A DNA stretch of 64,000 nucleotides from the NCBI RefSeq assembly GCF_002900965.1, contig NZ_PJOM01000001.1, positions 1 to 64,000 on the forward strand, in the 5' to 3' direction. A program made the translations under genes and the position numbers. Below the pieces are notes generated by a model. That model saw only the letters and a list, made by a program, of their open reading frames with translations, did not search any database and was not told the origin of the DNA. Shown here in pieces: positions 52,475 to 61,671 of the stretch (the stretch's first letter is position 1; each line of letters starts with the position of its first letter). This DNA comes from Pseudotabrizicola formosa (GTDB lineage: Bacteria; Pseudomonadota; Alphaproteobacteria; Rhodobacterales; Rhodobacteraceae).

Positions 52475-54255
52475 CCGCTACACCGCTTTCTGCCCCTGCG
52501 GCCCCGGCCCGCCGCGCCTGGATCACATCCCCGGCCCTGCTTCTTGTGCCGGCGATTCTGTTCCTGTCGGTGATCTATGTCCTGCCGCTGATTGATCTGG
52601 CGCGTGTCAGCGTGGCCGCCGACCCGTGGTGGACCCATATCGCCCGGGTGTTTTCGGTACCGCTGTACTGGGAATCGCTGGTTCGGACGATGAAGATCGC
52701 GCTGACGGTGGCCTGTCTCTGCGCGGTGCTCGGCTATCCGACCGCGCTGCTTATTCAACGCAGCCGGGGCACCGTGCAGGCGCTGATCGCGACCGCGGTG
52801 GTGCTGCCCTATTTTATCGCCATTCTGATCCGCACTTACGCCTGGATGGTGCTTCTCGGCCGCAACGGACCGCTCAACAAGACAGCCATCTGGCTGGGCA
52901 TTTACGACGAACCGCTGGCGCTGCTGTTCAACCGGGGCACGGTTTTGCTGGGAATGACGGCGGTGCTGATGCCGCTGATGGTACTGACCATCTATTCCAG
53001 CCTGTCGCGGCTGGACCAGAACCTGATTCGTGCGGCACTGGCCGGCGGGGCCGGGCCGATGGCCGTGTTCTGGCGCGTGTTGCTGCCATTAACCTTGCCG
53101 GGTGTTGGGGCAGGCTTTCTTCTGGTGTTTGTCAGCGCCCTGGGCTTCTTCATCACGCCCACCCTTCTGGGCGGGCCCGGCGATCAGATGTTCGCCATGC
53201 ACATCACGCAGCAGGCCGATTCGATCACCGGTGAAGGCTTTTTGCAGGCGCTGGCCGTTGTGTTGCTGTTGATCACTCTGGCGGTGGTCGGCATCGCCGG
53301 CCGGATGATGGGGTTCGAGTTCATCTGGGGCGGCGGCAAGCTGGCCGCGCCGGTCCAGACCGCCGTGCCAGAGCAGCGCGGCACCATGGCACCGCCCCGC
53401 CGCAGTGTCGCAATGATGCTGGCCGATACCCTCGGCTGGCCGATCCTGCGGCTGATGGGGCGGCTGCCCGCCAATACCGGAGCCTGGGCGGTCCGCATCA
53501 TTGGCGCCATCGTCCTGAGCGCGCTGATCCTGCCCATTTTGGTCGTGATCGTCATTTCGTTCAGCGAAGCCAGCTATCTGACCTTCCCGCCGCCGGGTTG
53601 GTCGCTGCAGTGGTACGAAAAGTTCTTTTCCGACTCGAACTGGATGACCGCGTTCTGGAATTCGCTGACCATTGCTGCGCTGTCCTCGCTGATCGCCGTC
53701 GTCCTGGGGGGAACGGCGGCGGTGGGCATCGTGCGCAGCGAGATCAAGTACAAATCAGCGTTGATGCTGTTGCTGGTCAGCCCGATGATCGTGCCGCCGG
53801 TTGTGCTGGGCCTGTCGCTCTACAGCCTGTTTCTGCACCTGAATCTGGTTGGCACCTATTTCGGTCTGGCGGCGGCCCATGCCATCGGAGGTATTCCGAT
53901 TGTTGTGGTCATCATCGCGGCATCGCTGCAGGCGGTCGACCGGCGGCTAGAGCAGGGCGCAGCCGTCCATGGCGCGTCACCGCTGACCGTGTTTCGCACG
54001 GTGACCCTGCCGGCGATTGCGCCCGGCCTTGCCGCGGCGGTGTTCTTTGCCTTCCTGCACTCGTTCGACGAACTGGTGCTGTCCCTGTTTCTGTCCAGCC
54101 CGCGGATGAAGACGCTTCCGCTGATGCTCTGGGCCGACATCAACTATCAGCTCAACCCCGTTCTGGCTGTCGTCTCGACGCTGGAGGTTGTGCTGGTGGT
54201 CGGTGGAATACTCCTTGCGCGGCCCGTCCTTGGACGGTCGCGCGGGGCGCACTGA
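52471..54255 (+). CDS. ABC importer permease, PotB-PotC-like fusion
   Basis: A 594-residue protein holding two permease domains in one chain. The first (~residues 10-285) resembles PotB, with an EAA loop near IRAALAGGAGPMAVFWRVLL; the second (~330-590) resembles PotC, with an EAA loop near LEQGAAVHGASPLTVFRTVT. About 12 membrane segments are visible. In most relatives the two are separate ~280-residue proteins. The fused chain would supply both halves of the channel for one binding protein and one ATPase dimer. Confidence 0.88.
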   Translation: MTATPLSAPAAPARRAWITSPALLLVPAILFLSVIYVLPLIDLARVSVAADPWWTHIARVFSVPLYWESLVRTMKIALTVACLCAVLGYPTALLIQRSRGTVQALIATAVVLPYFIAILIRTYAWMVLLGRNGPLNKTAIWLGIYDEPLALLFNRGTVLLGMTAVLMPLMVLTIYSSLSRLDQNLIRAALAGGAGPMAVFWRVLLPLTLPGVGAGFLLVFVSALGFFITPTLLGGPGDQMFAMHITQQADSITGEGFLQALAVVLLLITLAVVGIAGRMMGFEFIWGGGKLAAPVQTAVPEQRGTMAPPRRSVAMMLADTLGWPILRLMGRLPANTGAWAVRIIGAIVLSALILPILVVIVISFSEASYLTFPPPGWSLQWYEKFFSDSNWMTAFWNSLTIAALSSLIAVVLGGTAAVGIVRSEIKYKSALMLLLVSPMIVPPVVLGLSLYSLFLHLNLVGTYFGLAAAHAIGGIPIVVVIIAASLQAVDRRLEQGAAVHGASPLTVFRTVTLPAIAPGLAAAVFFAFLHSFDELVLSLFLSSPRMKTLPLMLWADINYQLNPVLAVVSTLEVVLVVGGILLARPVLGRSRGAH

Positions 54256-54289
54256 CTGCAAGACCAAGTTAAACAGAGGAGGAGATGTC

Positions 54290-55375
54290 ATGCTTGGACG
54301 GAGAAAACTGATAGGAATGGTGTCGGCGCTGGCCGTCACCGCGGCGCTGGGCACCGCCCCGGTGCTGGCACAAAGCAACGAAGTCATCATGCAAGACCCC
54401 GGCGGCGGCTATGGCGAAGCGCTGCGCAAGGTGATGTATGACTCCTTTGAAGCCGAAACCGGCATCAAGGTCATCACCGTGCAAGAGGCGCGGTCAGGCC
54501 CGCGCATCAAGGCGCAGGTCGAGGCTGGCAAGACCGAATGGGATCTGACCTTCATCTTCGATCAGGAAACCAAGCTGCTGGGCGATTGCTGCCTTGCGGA
54601 CATCGATTATTCCATGATGTCGGAAGAGGCGCAGAAGACCCTTGCCGTCATGCCCGACAATCTCAAACGCCCCAAGGGGGTTGCGCTTCAGGTGATTGGC
54701 GTCGGGATGGTCTACAACACCGATGTCTACAGCGAAGGCAACAGACCGCAAAGCTGGGCTGATTTCTGGGATGTTGAGACATTCCCGGGCCAGCGCTGCC
54801 TGCCCGCCTGGCCGCGTTTCGTGATGGAAGCGGCCCTGATGGCTGACGGCGTTGAACAGGATCAGCTTTACCCGCTGGATATGGACCGCGCGCTGGCAAA
54901 GATCGCCGAGATCAAGCCGCATGTGTCGAAATGGTGGACCACGTCGGCCCAGCCGCCCCAGCTGTTGCTGGATGGCGAGGCGGATATGTGCATGGCCTAT
55001 ACCGGATCGACCTCGAAACTGGCACTGGACGGTGCCCCGATCGAGGTGGAATGGAACCAGGGCTTCATCTATTACGATTTCTTCTCGATCCCGAAAGATG
55101 CGCCGAACTATGAAAACGCGATGAAGCTGCTGTCCTGGCGGTTGGAACCTGCGCGCGCGGCCGAGCTGACCTCCAACTTCCCGGTGGCATTGCCGTCTTC
55201 GGTGGTGTTTGACGCGGCAGATCCGGCGGTCAGTGTGTACTGGGCCAACAATCCGGCCAACGTATCGCGCGCCATCGAATGGAGCCCGGATTACTGGGGT
55301 GCCATGTCGGAAGGGGGCACCACGACCAATGAAGAACATGGTCAGGAACAACTGAACGCCCTTTTGGCACAATAA
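54290..55375 (+). CDS. ABC importer binding protein (PotD/PotF-like)
   Basis: A 361-residue exported solute-binding protein. Signal peptide about residues 1-26 (GMVSALAVTAALGTAPVLAQ), then EVIMQDPGGGYGEALRKVMY; later WADFWDVETFPGQR and CMAYTGSTSKLAL, marks of the spermidine/putrescine or family-8 binding proteins. Polyamines are not proven; relatives bind diverse small organic molecules. GAGGAGGAGATGTC precedes the ATG. It ends the transporter part and is followed by a strong terminator. Confidence 0.87.
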   Translation: MLGRRKLIGMVSALAVTAALGTAPVLAQSNEVIMQDPGGGYGEALRKVMYDSFEAETGIKVITVQEARSGPRIKAQVEAGKTEWDLTFIFDQETKLLGDCCLADIDYSMMSEEAQKTLAVMPDNLKRPKGVALQVIGVGMVYNTDVYSEGNRPQSWADFWDVETFPGQRCLPAWPRFVMEAALMADGVEQDQLYPLDMDRALAKIAEIKPHVSKWWTTSAQPPQLLLDGEADMCMAYTGSTSKLALDGAPIEVEWNQGFIYYDFFSIPKDAPNYENAMKLLSWRLEPARAAELTSNFPVALPSSVVFDAADPAVSVYWANNPANVSRAIEWSPDYWGAMSEGGTTTNEEHGQEQLNALLAQ

Positions 55376-55380
55376 CCTTT

Positions 55381-55418
55381 GGGGGTGGCCGCCACGGTCT
55401 TGTCGCGGCCACCCCCTT
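55381..55418 (+). terminator. Strong hairpin after the PotD-like gene
   Basis: GGGGGTGGCCGC and GCGGCCACCCCC form a perfect 12-bp stem with a 12-base loop, 5 bp after the stop codon, then TT. It separates the transporter genes from the IclR regulator gene. Confidence 0.75.
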
Positions 55419-55477
55419 CCGCGCTATAGTTGGGGATCATCGTCCCGCCATCGCGGAACCAGAGTAACGGATTTTCT

Positions 55478-56230
55478 ATGGACAAAGCCTTCATCAAGGG
55501 ACTGCGCCTTATCGAGACGCTCGCCCTCAGCGATACACCGCGCGGGGTCAGTGATCTTGCGGCAGAGCTGGAGATGACGAAAAGCAATGTCCACCGCCTG
55601 TTGCAGACCCTTCAGGGGCTGGGCTACGTGCGTCAGGTGCCGGTGAACAGCTGCTACGAGCTGACGACCAAGATCTGGGAGCTGGGCAGCCATGTCATCC
55701 GGCGGATGGATCTGATCAAGATTGCCCGTCCGGCCATGACGCTTTTGGCAGAGCAGACGGGCGAGACGATCCACCTTTCGGTGCTGGAAGACACCGATGT
55801 GATCTATCTGGACAAGATCGAAAGCGCGCATCACATCCGCGCCAATACCAGCGTCGGCGCGCGTGCCCCGGCTTTCACGGTGGCAACGGGAAAGGCGATG
55901 CTGGCGCAGTTGCCGGATGAGTATCTGGAACGGTTCAGGCCGCATCTGCGCGCCTATACAGCCACCACCCGCACCACGATCGAAGCGTTGCGCAGCGATA
56001 TCGAGCTGGCGCGTGCGCAAGGCTATGCCGTGGTGCCGCAGGGCGAATGGCGCGACGGTATCGCCGCCTGCGCCTGTGCCATTCTGGGCCGCACCGGTGA
56101 ACTGGTGGGTGCGATCGGCATTTCGGGCCCGGACTCGCGTGTGAAACGCAAACAATTGAAACTGATCGCGCCGCAAGTGATGGAGGCCGCACAGACGATC
56201 TCTGCCGCTTTGGGATATGTGCGACGCTGA
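55478..56230 (+). CDS. IclR-family transcriptional regulator
   Basis: A 250-residue IclR-type regulator: winged helix-turn-helix at residues ~5-70 ([29 protein letters not shown]) and an IclR ligand domain with [15 protein letters not shown] near 105 and [15 protein letters not shown] near 185. It is the natural candidate to bind the two GTTCYATAATRTAGAAC palindromes and control both divergent operons. The ATG at 55478 gives the family length; an in-frame start at 55430 would overlap the terminator zone. Confidence 0.87.
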   Translation: MDKAFIKGLRLIETLALSDTPRGVSDLAAELEMTKSNVHRLLQTLQGLGYVRQVPVNSCYELTTKIWELGSHVIRRMDLIKIARPAMTLLAEQTGETIHLSVLEDTDVIYLDKIESAHHIRANTSVGARAPAFTVATGKAMLAQLPDEYLERFRPHLRAYTATTRTTIEALRSDIELARAQGYAVVPQGEWRDGIAACACAILGRTGELVGAIGISGPDSRVKRKQLKLIAPQVMEAAQTISAALGYVRR

Positions 56231-56246
56231 GCGCAAAGGAAAACCC

Positions 56247-57698
56247 ATGCCCGACTATCCTGATACCCAGCTTTTCATTGATGGCCATTGGCGGAACGGG
56301 GCAGGCGGGCGCAGCATCGCGGTGACGGACCCGGCCACGTCCGAGGTGATCGGGCAGGTCGCCCATGCAGAGACGGCGGATCTGGATCAGGCACTGGCCG
56401 CTGCCGAACGCGCATGTGCCGTTTGGCGCAGCACGGGCGGGTTCGAGCGGTGCCGCATTCTGCGCCGCGCTGCAGACCTGTTGCGCGACAGGGCCGGATC
56501 GATTGCCGAAATGATGACGCGTGAACAGGGCAAGCCGCTGGCCGAGGCGCGCAGCGAAGTGATGGCCGCGGCCGATATCATCGACTGGTTTGCCGAAGAG
56601 GGCCGCCGCGCCTATGGCCAGATCATTCCCGCCCGGGTGCCGGGGGTTCTGCAAATGGCGATCAGGCTGCCGGTCGGCCCGGTGGCAGCCTTTACGCCCT
56701 GGAACTTTCCGATCAATCAGGCCGTGCGCAAGATCGCGGTGGCGCTGGCGGCGGGCTGTTCGATCATCGTCAAAGCCCCCGAGGAAACACCCGCAAGCCC
56801 GGCCGCATTGGTGCGCGTCTTTGCCGATGCCGGGGTGCCTGCGGGCGTGGTCAACCTTGTGTTCGGCGTGCCTGCCGAAATTTCCGAATACCTGATCCCG
56901 CATCCGGTCATCCGCAAGATCTCGTTCACCGGGTCAACCCCGGTCGGCAAGCATCTGGCAGCACTCGCCGGGCAGCACATGAAACGGGTGACGATGGAAC
57001 TGGGAGGCCATGCGCCGGTCATCATCTGTGCCGATGCCGATCTGGATCAGGCCATTCGCCTGAGCGCCGGCTCAAAGCTGCGCAATGCCGGGCAGGTCTG
57101 CGTGTCACCCACCCGGTTTCTGGTGGAAGATGCCGCCTTTGACCCGTTCCTGTCGGGATTTACGCAAAGGCTATCTGCGGCGCGCATCGGCAACGGGCTG
57201 GAGGACGGGGTGCAGATCGGCCCGCTTGCCAATGACCGCCGCGTCGCCGCGCTGGAATCGCTGGTGACAGATGCGGTGGCACAAGGGGCGCGGCTGATGA
57301 CCGGGGGCACACGGCTTGGGAATGTGGGCAACTTCTTTCCACCCACCGTTCTGGCCGATGTCCCGCTATCGGCGCGGATCATGCATGAGGAACCCTTTGG
57401 CCCGGTGGCCATCGTCAACCGCTTCACCACGCTGGATCAGGCGATCACCGAGGCCAACCGCCTGCCGTTCGGCCTCGCCTCCTATGCGTTCACCCGGTCA
57501 GGCGATGCCATGTACCGGCTGGGGCAAGAGATAGAGGCGGGCATGACCACGATAAATCATCTGGGTCTCGGCCTGCCGGAAGTCCCTTTCGGTGGCGTGC
57601 GCGAGTCCGGGTATGGCACAGAAGGCGGTTCAGAGGCGATTGATGCCTATCTGATCACCAAATTTGTCACACAGATGAACGGCTCGACAGCGCCGTAG
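56247..57698 (+). CDS. Aldehyde dehydrogenase (succinate-semialdehyde-type)
   Basis: A 483-residue aldehyde dehydrogenase of the GabD/SSADH class, with [16 protein letters not shown] near residue 150, [11 protein letters not shown] near 228, general base in [12 protein letters not shown] near 250 and catalytic cysteine in [14 protein letters not shown] near 285. It directly follows the IclR gene. It could oxidise the aldehyde made by the ThDP decarboxylase-like enzyme of the divergent operon. AAAGGAAAA precedes the ATG at 56247. Confidence 0.85.
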   Translation: MPDYPDTQLFIDGHWRNGAGGRSIAVTDPATSEVIGQVAHAETADLDQALAAAERACAVWRSTGGFERCRILRRAADLLRDRAGSIAEMMTREQGKPLAEARSEVMAAADIIDWFAEEGRRAYGQIIPARVPGVLQMAIRLPVGPVAAFTPWNFPINQAVRKIAVALAAGCSIIVKAPEETPASPAALVRVFADAGVPAGVVNLVFGVPAEISEYLIPHPVIRKISFTGSTPVGKHLAALAGQHMKRVTMELGGHAPVIICADADLDQAIRLSAGSKLRNAGQVCVSPTRFLVEDAAFDPFLSGFTQRLSAARIGNGLEDGVQIGPLANDRRVAALESLVTDAVAQGARLMTGGTRLGNVGNFFPPTVLADVPLSARIMHEEPFGPVAIVNRFTTLDQAITEANRLPFGLASYAFTRSGDAMYRLGQEIEAGMTTINHLGLGLPEVPFGGVRESGYGTEGGSEAIDAYLITKFVTQMNGSTAP

Positions 57699-57888
57699 AC
57701 GCTGCGCGCAGACCAAGGCAGCGGTTTGGCCGCGCGCGACGTGACGCTCTGATGAAAGTCCCGACCCGCCTGTCAGATCTTCGGTCCCCGTGGGCCAGCC
57801 CACCGGGGTCACGCCCCGGCCGGGTCGGGTCAGGCTGAAAGCCAGCACTCCGGTCCTTGGATGCCCCTCAACGGAACGTCGACATACG

Positions 57889-57919
57889 AAAACGGGGGCG
57901 GCCTGCGCCACCCCCGTTT
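57889..57919 (-). terminator. Rho-independent terminator of the cold-shock gene
   Basis: On the minus strand AAACGGGGGTGG, a GCGCAGG loop region and CCGCCCCCGTTT form a strong stem ending in TTTT, about 25 bp after the cold-shock stop. Between 57699 and 57888 no further feature is seen. Confidence 0.85.
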
Positions 57920-57944
57920 CACATCGTGTCAACCGAACCGAGGT

Positions 57945-58151
57945 TCAGGCGAGCGCGAGGTTCGTTGCGGATTCGCGGCCATTGCGGTCGCTTTCCAGAT
58001 CAAAGGTCACAGCCTGACCGTCATCCAGCTGGCGGATGCCGGCGCGTTCCAGAGCGCTCACATGAACGAACACGTCCTTGGAGCCTTGTGCCGGTGCGAT
58101 AAAACCGAAACCTTTAGTTGCGTTGAACCATTTCACGGTGCCATTGGCCAT
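57945..58151 (-). CDS. cspA: Cold-shock protein (CspA family)
   Basis: A 68-residue cold-shock-domain protein: [17 protein letters not shown] carries the RNP1-type motif (KGFGFI) and [10 protein letters not shown] the RNP2-type motif. Such proteins bind single-stranded RNA and DNA and melt mRNA structure at low temperature or as a housekeeping chaperone. The ATG at 58151 (AGGAGACAC upstream) starts MANGTVKWF as usual. It has its own terminator and about 220 bp of upstream space, which fits a long 5' leader. Confidence 0.95.
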   Translation of the reverse strand: MANGTVKWFNATKGFGFIAPAQGSKDVFVHVSALERAGIRQLDDGQAVTFDLESDRNGRESATNLALA

Positions 58152-58375
58152 CGTGTGTCTCCTAAATAATACCACCCGCAGAATTGCGATGGTCCGGCTC
58201 AGTGTCGTCAGAGTCGCAACTGAAGCCGTAAGGAAACAGGAGGTCGAAAGAAGAAGCTTTGCCAGACCTACCTAACAGACCGGGCTGTCAGATGCAAGCC
58301 CTGCCCGGCAGGGGGCGCGTGGCACCACCTGCACCACGCAGCGCGTCTGGCTGCCGAACGGCCCGCCTTGCCTTG

Positions 58376-59332
58376 TCAGTCGGGCAGATTGACGGGTGTC
58401 AACAATGGGCGACCCGCAAAATGCGCGGCCAGATTGTCCACCACCAGCTGTGCCATCGCGGCGCGCGTTTCCACGGTGCCACTGGCATGATGTGGATAAA
58501 GCGTCACATTCGGCAGCAGGGTCAGCGCCGGGTCAGGGTTTGGCTCGTTCCAGAACACATCAAGCCCGGCGGAGCCCAGCGCGCCCTCGCGCAAGGCGGC
58601 AATCAGCGCGGTTTCATCGACCACCGACCCCCGGCTGACATTGATCAGCGTGCCCTGCGGCCCCAGCGCGTGCAGCACCTGCGCGTCGATCAGGTTGCGC
58701 GTGCCCGGCCCGCCTGCAACGATCACCACCAGAATATCGGCCCAATGGGCCAAGGCCAGCAAATCCGGTTGGAACGGCAGATCAACATCCGCCTTGGCGC
58801 TGCGGCTGAAATAGGCGGTCTCCAGCCCCACCGCCTGTGCCCGTCCGATGATCGCCCGTCCGATGCGTCCCATGCCCAAAATGCCCAGCTTCTTGCCGCG
58901 CAGCGAGGATTGCAGCGGGTAGGCCCCCTTTGTTCCCCAGTCGCCCGAGACGACATGGGCATGGCCTGCGACCAAGGCCCGTCTTGCCGCCATGGTCAGC
59001 ATCAGCGCCGTATCCGCCACATCGTCAAACAGCGCATCCGAGGTATTGGTCAGCGCAACACCCTGCGCGGTCAGCGCCTCCACATCGATCATTTCATACC
59101 CGGCAGAGGCGCAGGCCACCACCTTCAGGGCTGGCATCTGCTCAATCATCTGGCGCGTCAGGGGGGTGTGGCCGTCGGTCACGATGGCTTGGCAGCGCTG
59201 GCCTGCGCCGGCCAACAGCGCCGCCTGGCCCTCGGCATCGGCCAGATCATGGCGGTGAAGCGTATAGCTTTGCGCAAGCGCCTGCATCTGGGGGGCAAGC
59301 GTCGGGCGAAGCACCAGAACATCGGGTTTCAA
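58376..59332 (-). CDS. D-2-hydroxyacid dehydrogenase (glyoxylate/hydroxypyruvate-reductase-like)
   Basis: A 318-residue NAD(P)-dependent hydroxyacid dehydrogenase: GILGMGRIGRAII near residue 150, FSRSAK after the second strand (an Arg-Ser that suggests NADP), catalytic arginine in NVSRGSVVDE near 233, glutamate near 262 and histidine in YPHHASGTV near 281. It probably reduces glyoxylate or hydroxypyruvate. It begins with TTG, preceded by AAGG. It is not closely linked to neighbouring genes. Confidence 0.82.
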   Translation of the reverse strand: MKPDVLVLRPTLAPQMQALAQSYTLHRHDLADAEGQAALLAGAGQRCQAIVTDGHTPLTRQMIEQMPALKVVACASAGYEMIDVEALTAQGVALTNTSDALFDDVADTALMLTMAARRALVAGHAHVVSGDWGTKGAYPLQSSLRGKKLGILGMGRIGRAIIGRAQAVGLETAYFSRSAKADVDLPFQPDLLALAHWADILVVIVAGGPGTRNLIDAQVLHALGPQGTLINVSRGSVVDETALIAALREGALGSAGLDVFWNEPNPDPALTLLPNVTLYPHHASGTVETRAAMAQLVVDNLAAHFAGRPLLTPVNLPD

Positions 59333-59505
59333 GCGAAGGACCTTCCTGTTTCGCAGGCCTTCGGACGTGCGTTCCGGCGCGCGAGCGGCAGGATCGGAGC
59401 TGCATGCAAAGAGGAGGGCCGGCAGGTGAGTTGTCGGAAAGATATAGGACAGGCGCAGGTGTCAGCGCAAGCCGTGACCCGGGCCTTGGCCACGCAGCAC
59501 TCTGG

Positions 59506-60585
59506 CTACAACCCCGCTGCCTTGGTCAGGTTCACCCGGAACCGGTCGCGGCGGCGCTGATAGCGGCGCGTCATCTCGGCGCTGGCATGGCCAAGCTGCT
59601 TTTGTACATGGCGTTCATCGACCTCGGCGCTGCTGGCCAATCCCGCGCGCAGGGAATGGCCGGAATAGAGCCTCAAGCGGTCCGCCTTCGACAGGTCCGG
59701 CCGCAGACCCGCATCCTCGACGCATTGCTTGATCAGCCGGGCGACATGCCGGTCGCTCAGCCGGTCTGGCGTCGCGCGGCGGCCATCGCGGGACACGGCG
59801 ACAAAGACCGGGCCAAAGTCGATGCGGGAAAAGTGAAGCCATTGCGTCAGCGCATGCACCGGGCAGGTCTGGTCGGCGCTGCCGCGCCCGATTTCCACCT
59901 CGCGCCAGCCGGTCTTGCCGCGCAGCGTGATCAGCGCGCCATCGTCCAGGATCTGCACCCAGCCGCCCGAGTCCGGGGTGTCATCCTTGCCATGGTCCAG
60001 GCCCACGATTTCGGATCGCCGCAGCCCCCCGGCAAAGCCGATCAGCAACAAGGCCCGGTCCCGCAAGCCGCGCAGATCATGCGGCAGGGTGGCCAGCATC
60101 TCGCGCAGATCCTGCGGCAGGATCGCCTCCTTCTGCACCGGCGGCCGCGCATGCTTGCGACGGATGCCCGCCAATACGGTTGCGATGTGGCGATCCTTGC
60201 GGTCAAGGCGGAACCCGCGCTGCGCGTACCCCCAGCACAGTCCCGACAGCCGTCGCTCGATGGAGGCGACCGACAGGGCGGCGGTCCGGCCAGAGGGGGC
60301 GGCCAGTTCGGTAATATAAAGGCCGATTGCCTCGGGCGACGGCGGCAGCAGCTCTGCACCGTGCATGCGCCCCCAGCGCGCGAAATGCGCCCAGTCCTGC
60401 GCATAGGCCCGGAGCGTATTGTCCGAGGTCGCCGCGCGCGCATAGTCTTGCGCCGCCTCCACCAGCCGGTCGATGGTGCCAGAGCCCGGCAGGGAGGCAG
60501 GCGTTCGTGCCGAATCCTCGGTCTCCGGCTCGGTCTGGTGCCCATCGGGCACGCCTGGCTGCATTGTCATCGGCGGTTTGGTCAT
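59506..60585 (-). CDS. Tyrosine recombinase/integrase
   Basis: A tyrosine recombinase. The N-terminal core-binding domain (~residues 20-125) is followed by the catalytic domain with Arg in GGLRRSEIV, the HSLRAG box (His and second Arg), LGHAS and the nucleophile Tyr in TRRYQRRRD near the C terminus, so the active-site set looks complete. The start is uncertain: 60585 gives ~359 residues, while the frame is open to 60732, which overlaps the LysR gene. No attachment sites, excisionase or tRNA are visible nearby. Confidence 0.8.
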   Translation of the reverse strand: MTKPPMTMQPGVPDGHQTEPETEDSARTPASLPGSGTIDRLVEAAQDYARAATSDNTLRAYAQDWAHFARWGRMHGAELLPPSPEAIGLYITELAAPSGRTAALSVASIERRLSGLCWGYAQRGFRLDRKDRHIATVLAGIRRKHARPPVQKEAILPQDLREMLATLPHDLRGLRDRALLLIGFAGGLRRSEIVGLDHGKDDTPDSGGWVQILDDGALITLRGKTGWREVEIGRGSADQTCPVHALTQWLHFSRIDFGPVFVAVSRDGRRATPDRLSDRHVARLIKQCVEDAGLRPDLSKADRLRLYSGHSLRAGLASSAEVDERHVQKQLGHASAEMTRRYQRRRDRFRVNLTKAAGL

Positions 60586-60686
60586 GGTGCAAAGCATAGT
60601 CGCTTGCGGTTCGGTATTGCAATTGCGCGCGGTCAGGCTGTCGCCGGGTTTCGGCAGATCTCGCCACAGCGCAAGGACCCAGCCCC

Positions 60687-61571
60687 TCAGGTCGAAACAC
60701 AGGATCTGATCCAGCCCAGAAACGCGCTGCACAGCGGGTCGGAGACATGGTCATTCGGCAAGACGACATAATAGGCCGCGTCGGTCCGCAGCGGGGCGTT
60801 GTGCACGATCTGCAAGGATCGGTCGCGCAATTCGCGCTCCACCAGATAGGTCGGCACCAGCGCCACCCCCAGCCCGGCCATCGCCGCTTCGATCAGCAGG
60901 GTGAACTGGTCAAACCTGTGCCCGCGCATCCCGTCGGTGCGGATGTCCCCGGTCGCGGCAAGCCAGTCGACCCAAAGCATCGGCCGCGAGTCCATATGCA
61001 GCAGGGGCGCCGTCAGCACCGAACCGTCAAGCTGCCCTGCCAGCAGCGGCGAGGCCACGGGCACCACCGTCTCGGCGCAAAGATAGGTACAGCTGGCGCG
61101 GGGCCAGACCGGCTGTCCGTAATGGATCGCCACATTCACGCCTGCCTCGTTCAGATCGAAGCTCTCGGCGCGGCAGGTGACCGTCAGCTGCAGGCCGGTA
61201 TGCTGGGCCAGAAAATCGGGCAGCCGTGGCACCAGCCAGCGGCTGCCGAAGGTCGGCAGGGTGGCGACAGAGAGATGTCCGGTCACATCGCGGGTGCCTG
61301 CTGCGCGCAGGGTCATCATCTCGACCTGCGACAGCACGCGGCTGGCGTCCGGCAACAGCCGCAAGCCTGCGGCCGACAGCACCACCCGCTGGCGCACCCG
61401 TTCAAACAGCGCAACGCCAAGCTGTGCTTCCAGATCCTTGATCTGGCGGCTGACAGCGCTTTGCGTCAGGCTCAGCTCTTCTGCGGCGCGCGTAAAGCTG
61501 CCATGGCGGGCCGCCGCCTCGAAAGATTGCAGCGCCAGGATGTCGGGAATACGGCTGCGGCTCAGCTTCAT
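60687..61571 (-). CDS. LysR-family transcriptional regulator
   Basis: A 294-residue LysR regulator with helix-turn-helix SFEAAARHGSFTRAAEELSL, then TQSAVSRQIKDLEAQLGVAL (residues ~12-60), and a C-terminal effector domain of the GcvA-like group. It is divergent from the ALDH7-type gene across 100 bp containing a T-N11-A dyad, so it most likely activates that gene. Full length, in contrast to the broken LysR gene at the left end. Confidence 0.88.
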   Translation of the reverse strand: MKLSRSRIPDILALQSFEAAARHGSFTRAAEELSLTQSAVSRQIKDLEAQLGVALFERVRQRVVLSAAGLRLLPDASRVLSQVEMMTLRAAGTRDVTGHLSVATLPTFGSRWLVPRLPDFLAQHTGLQLTVTCRAESFDLNEAGVNVAIHYGQPVWPRASCTYLCAETVVPVASPLLAGQLDGSVLTAPLLHMDSRPMLWVDWLAATGDIRTDGMRGHRFDQFTLLIEAAMAGLGVALVPTYLVERELRDRSLQIVHNAPLRTDAAYYVVLPNDHVSDPLCSAFLGWIRSCVST

Positions 61572-61620
61572 TCCAAAATCGCATCAAGTAAGTTGAAATC
61601 ATCATGTTTCATCGCTGATG

Positions 61621-61633
61621 TGATACGTTATCA
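61621..61633. promoter_or_regulatory. LysR-type T-N11-A box
   Basis: TGATACGTTATCA has TGATA and TATCA arms and fits the T-N11-A pattern of LysR-binding sites. It lies 38 bp before the ALDH7-type start codon and 50 bp before the divergent lysR start. Confidence 0.5.
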
Positions 61634-61671
61634 GAATGATCACAGCAACCTGCTTTGCCCAAGGATATGCC

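Noticed and set aside
57699-57888. Possible small RNA or gene between the aldehyde dehydrogenase and cold-shock genes
   Set aside because: Only GC-rich sequence with short inverted matches; no promoter or coding signal could be supported.
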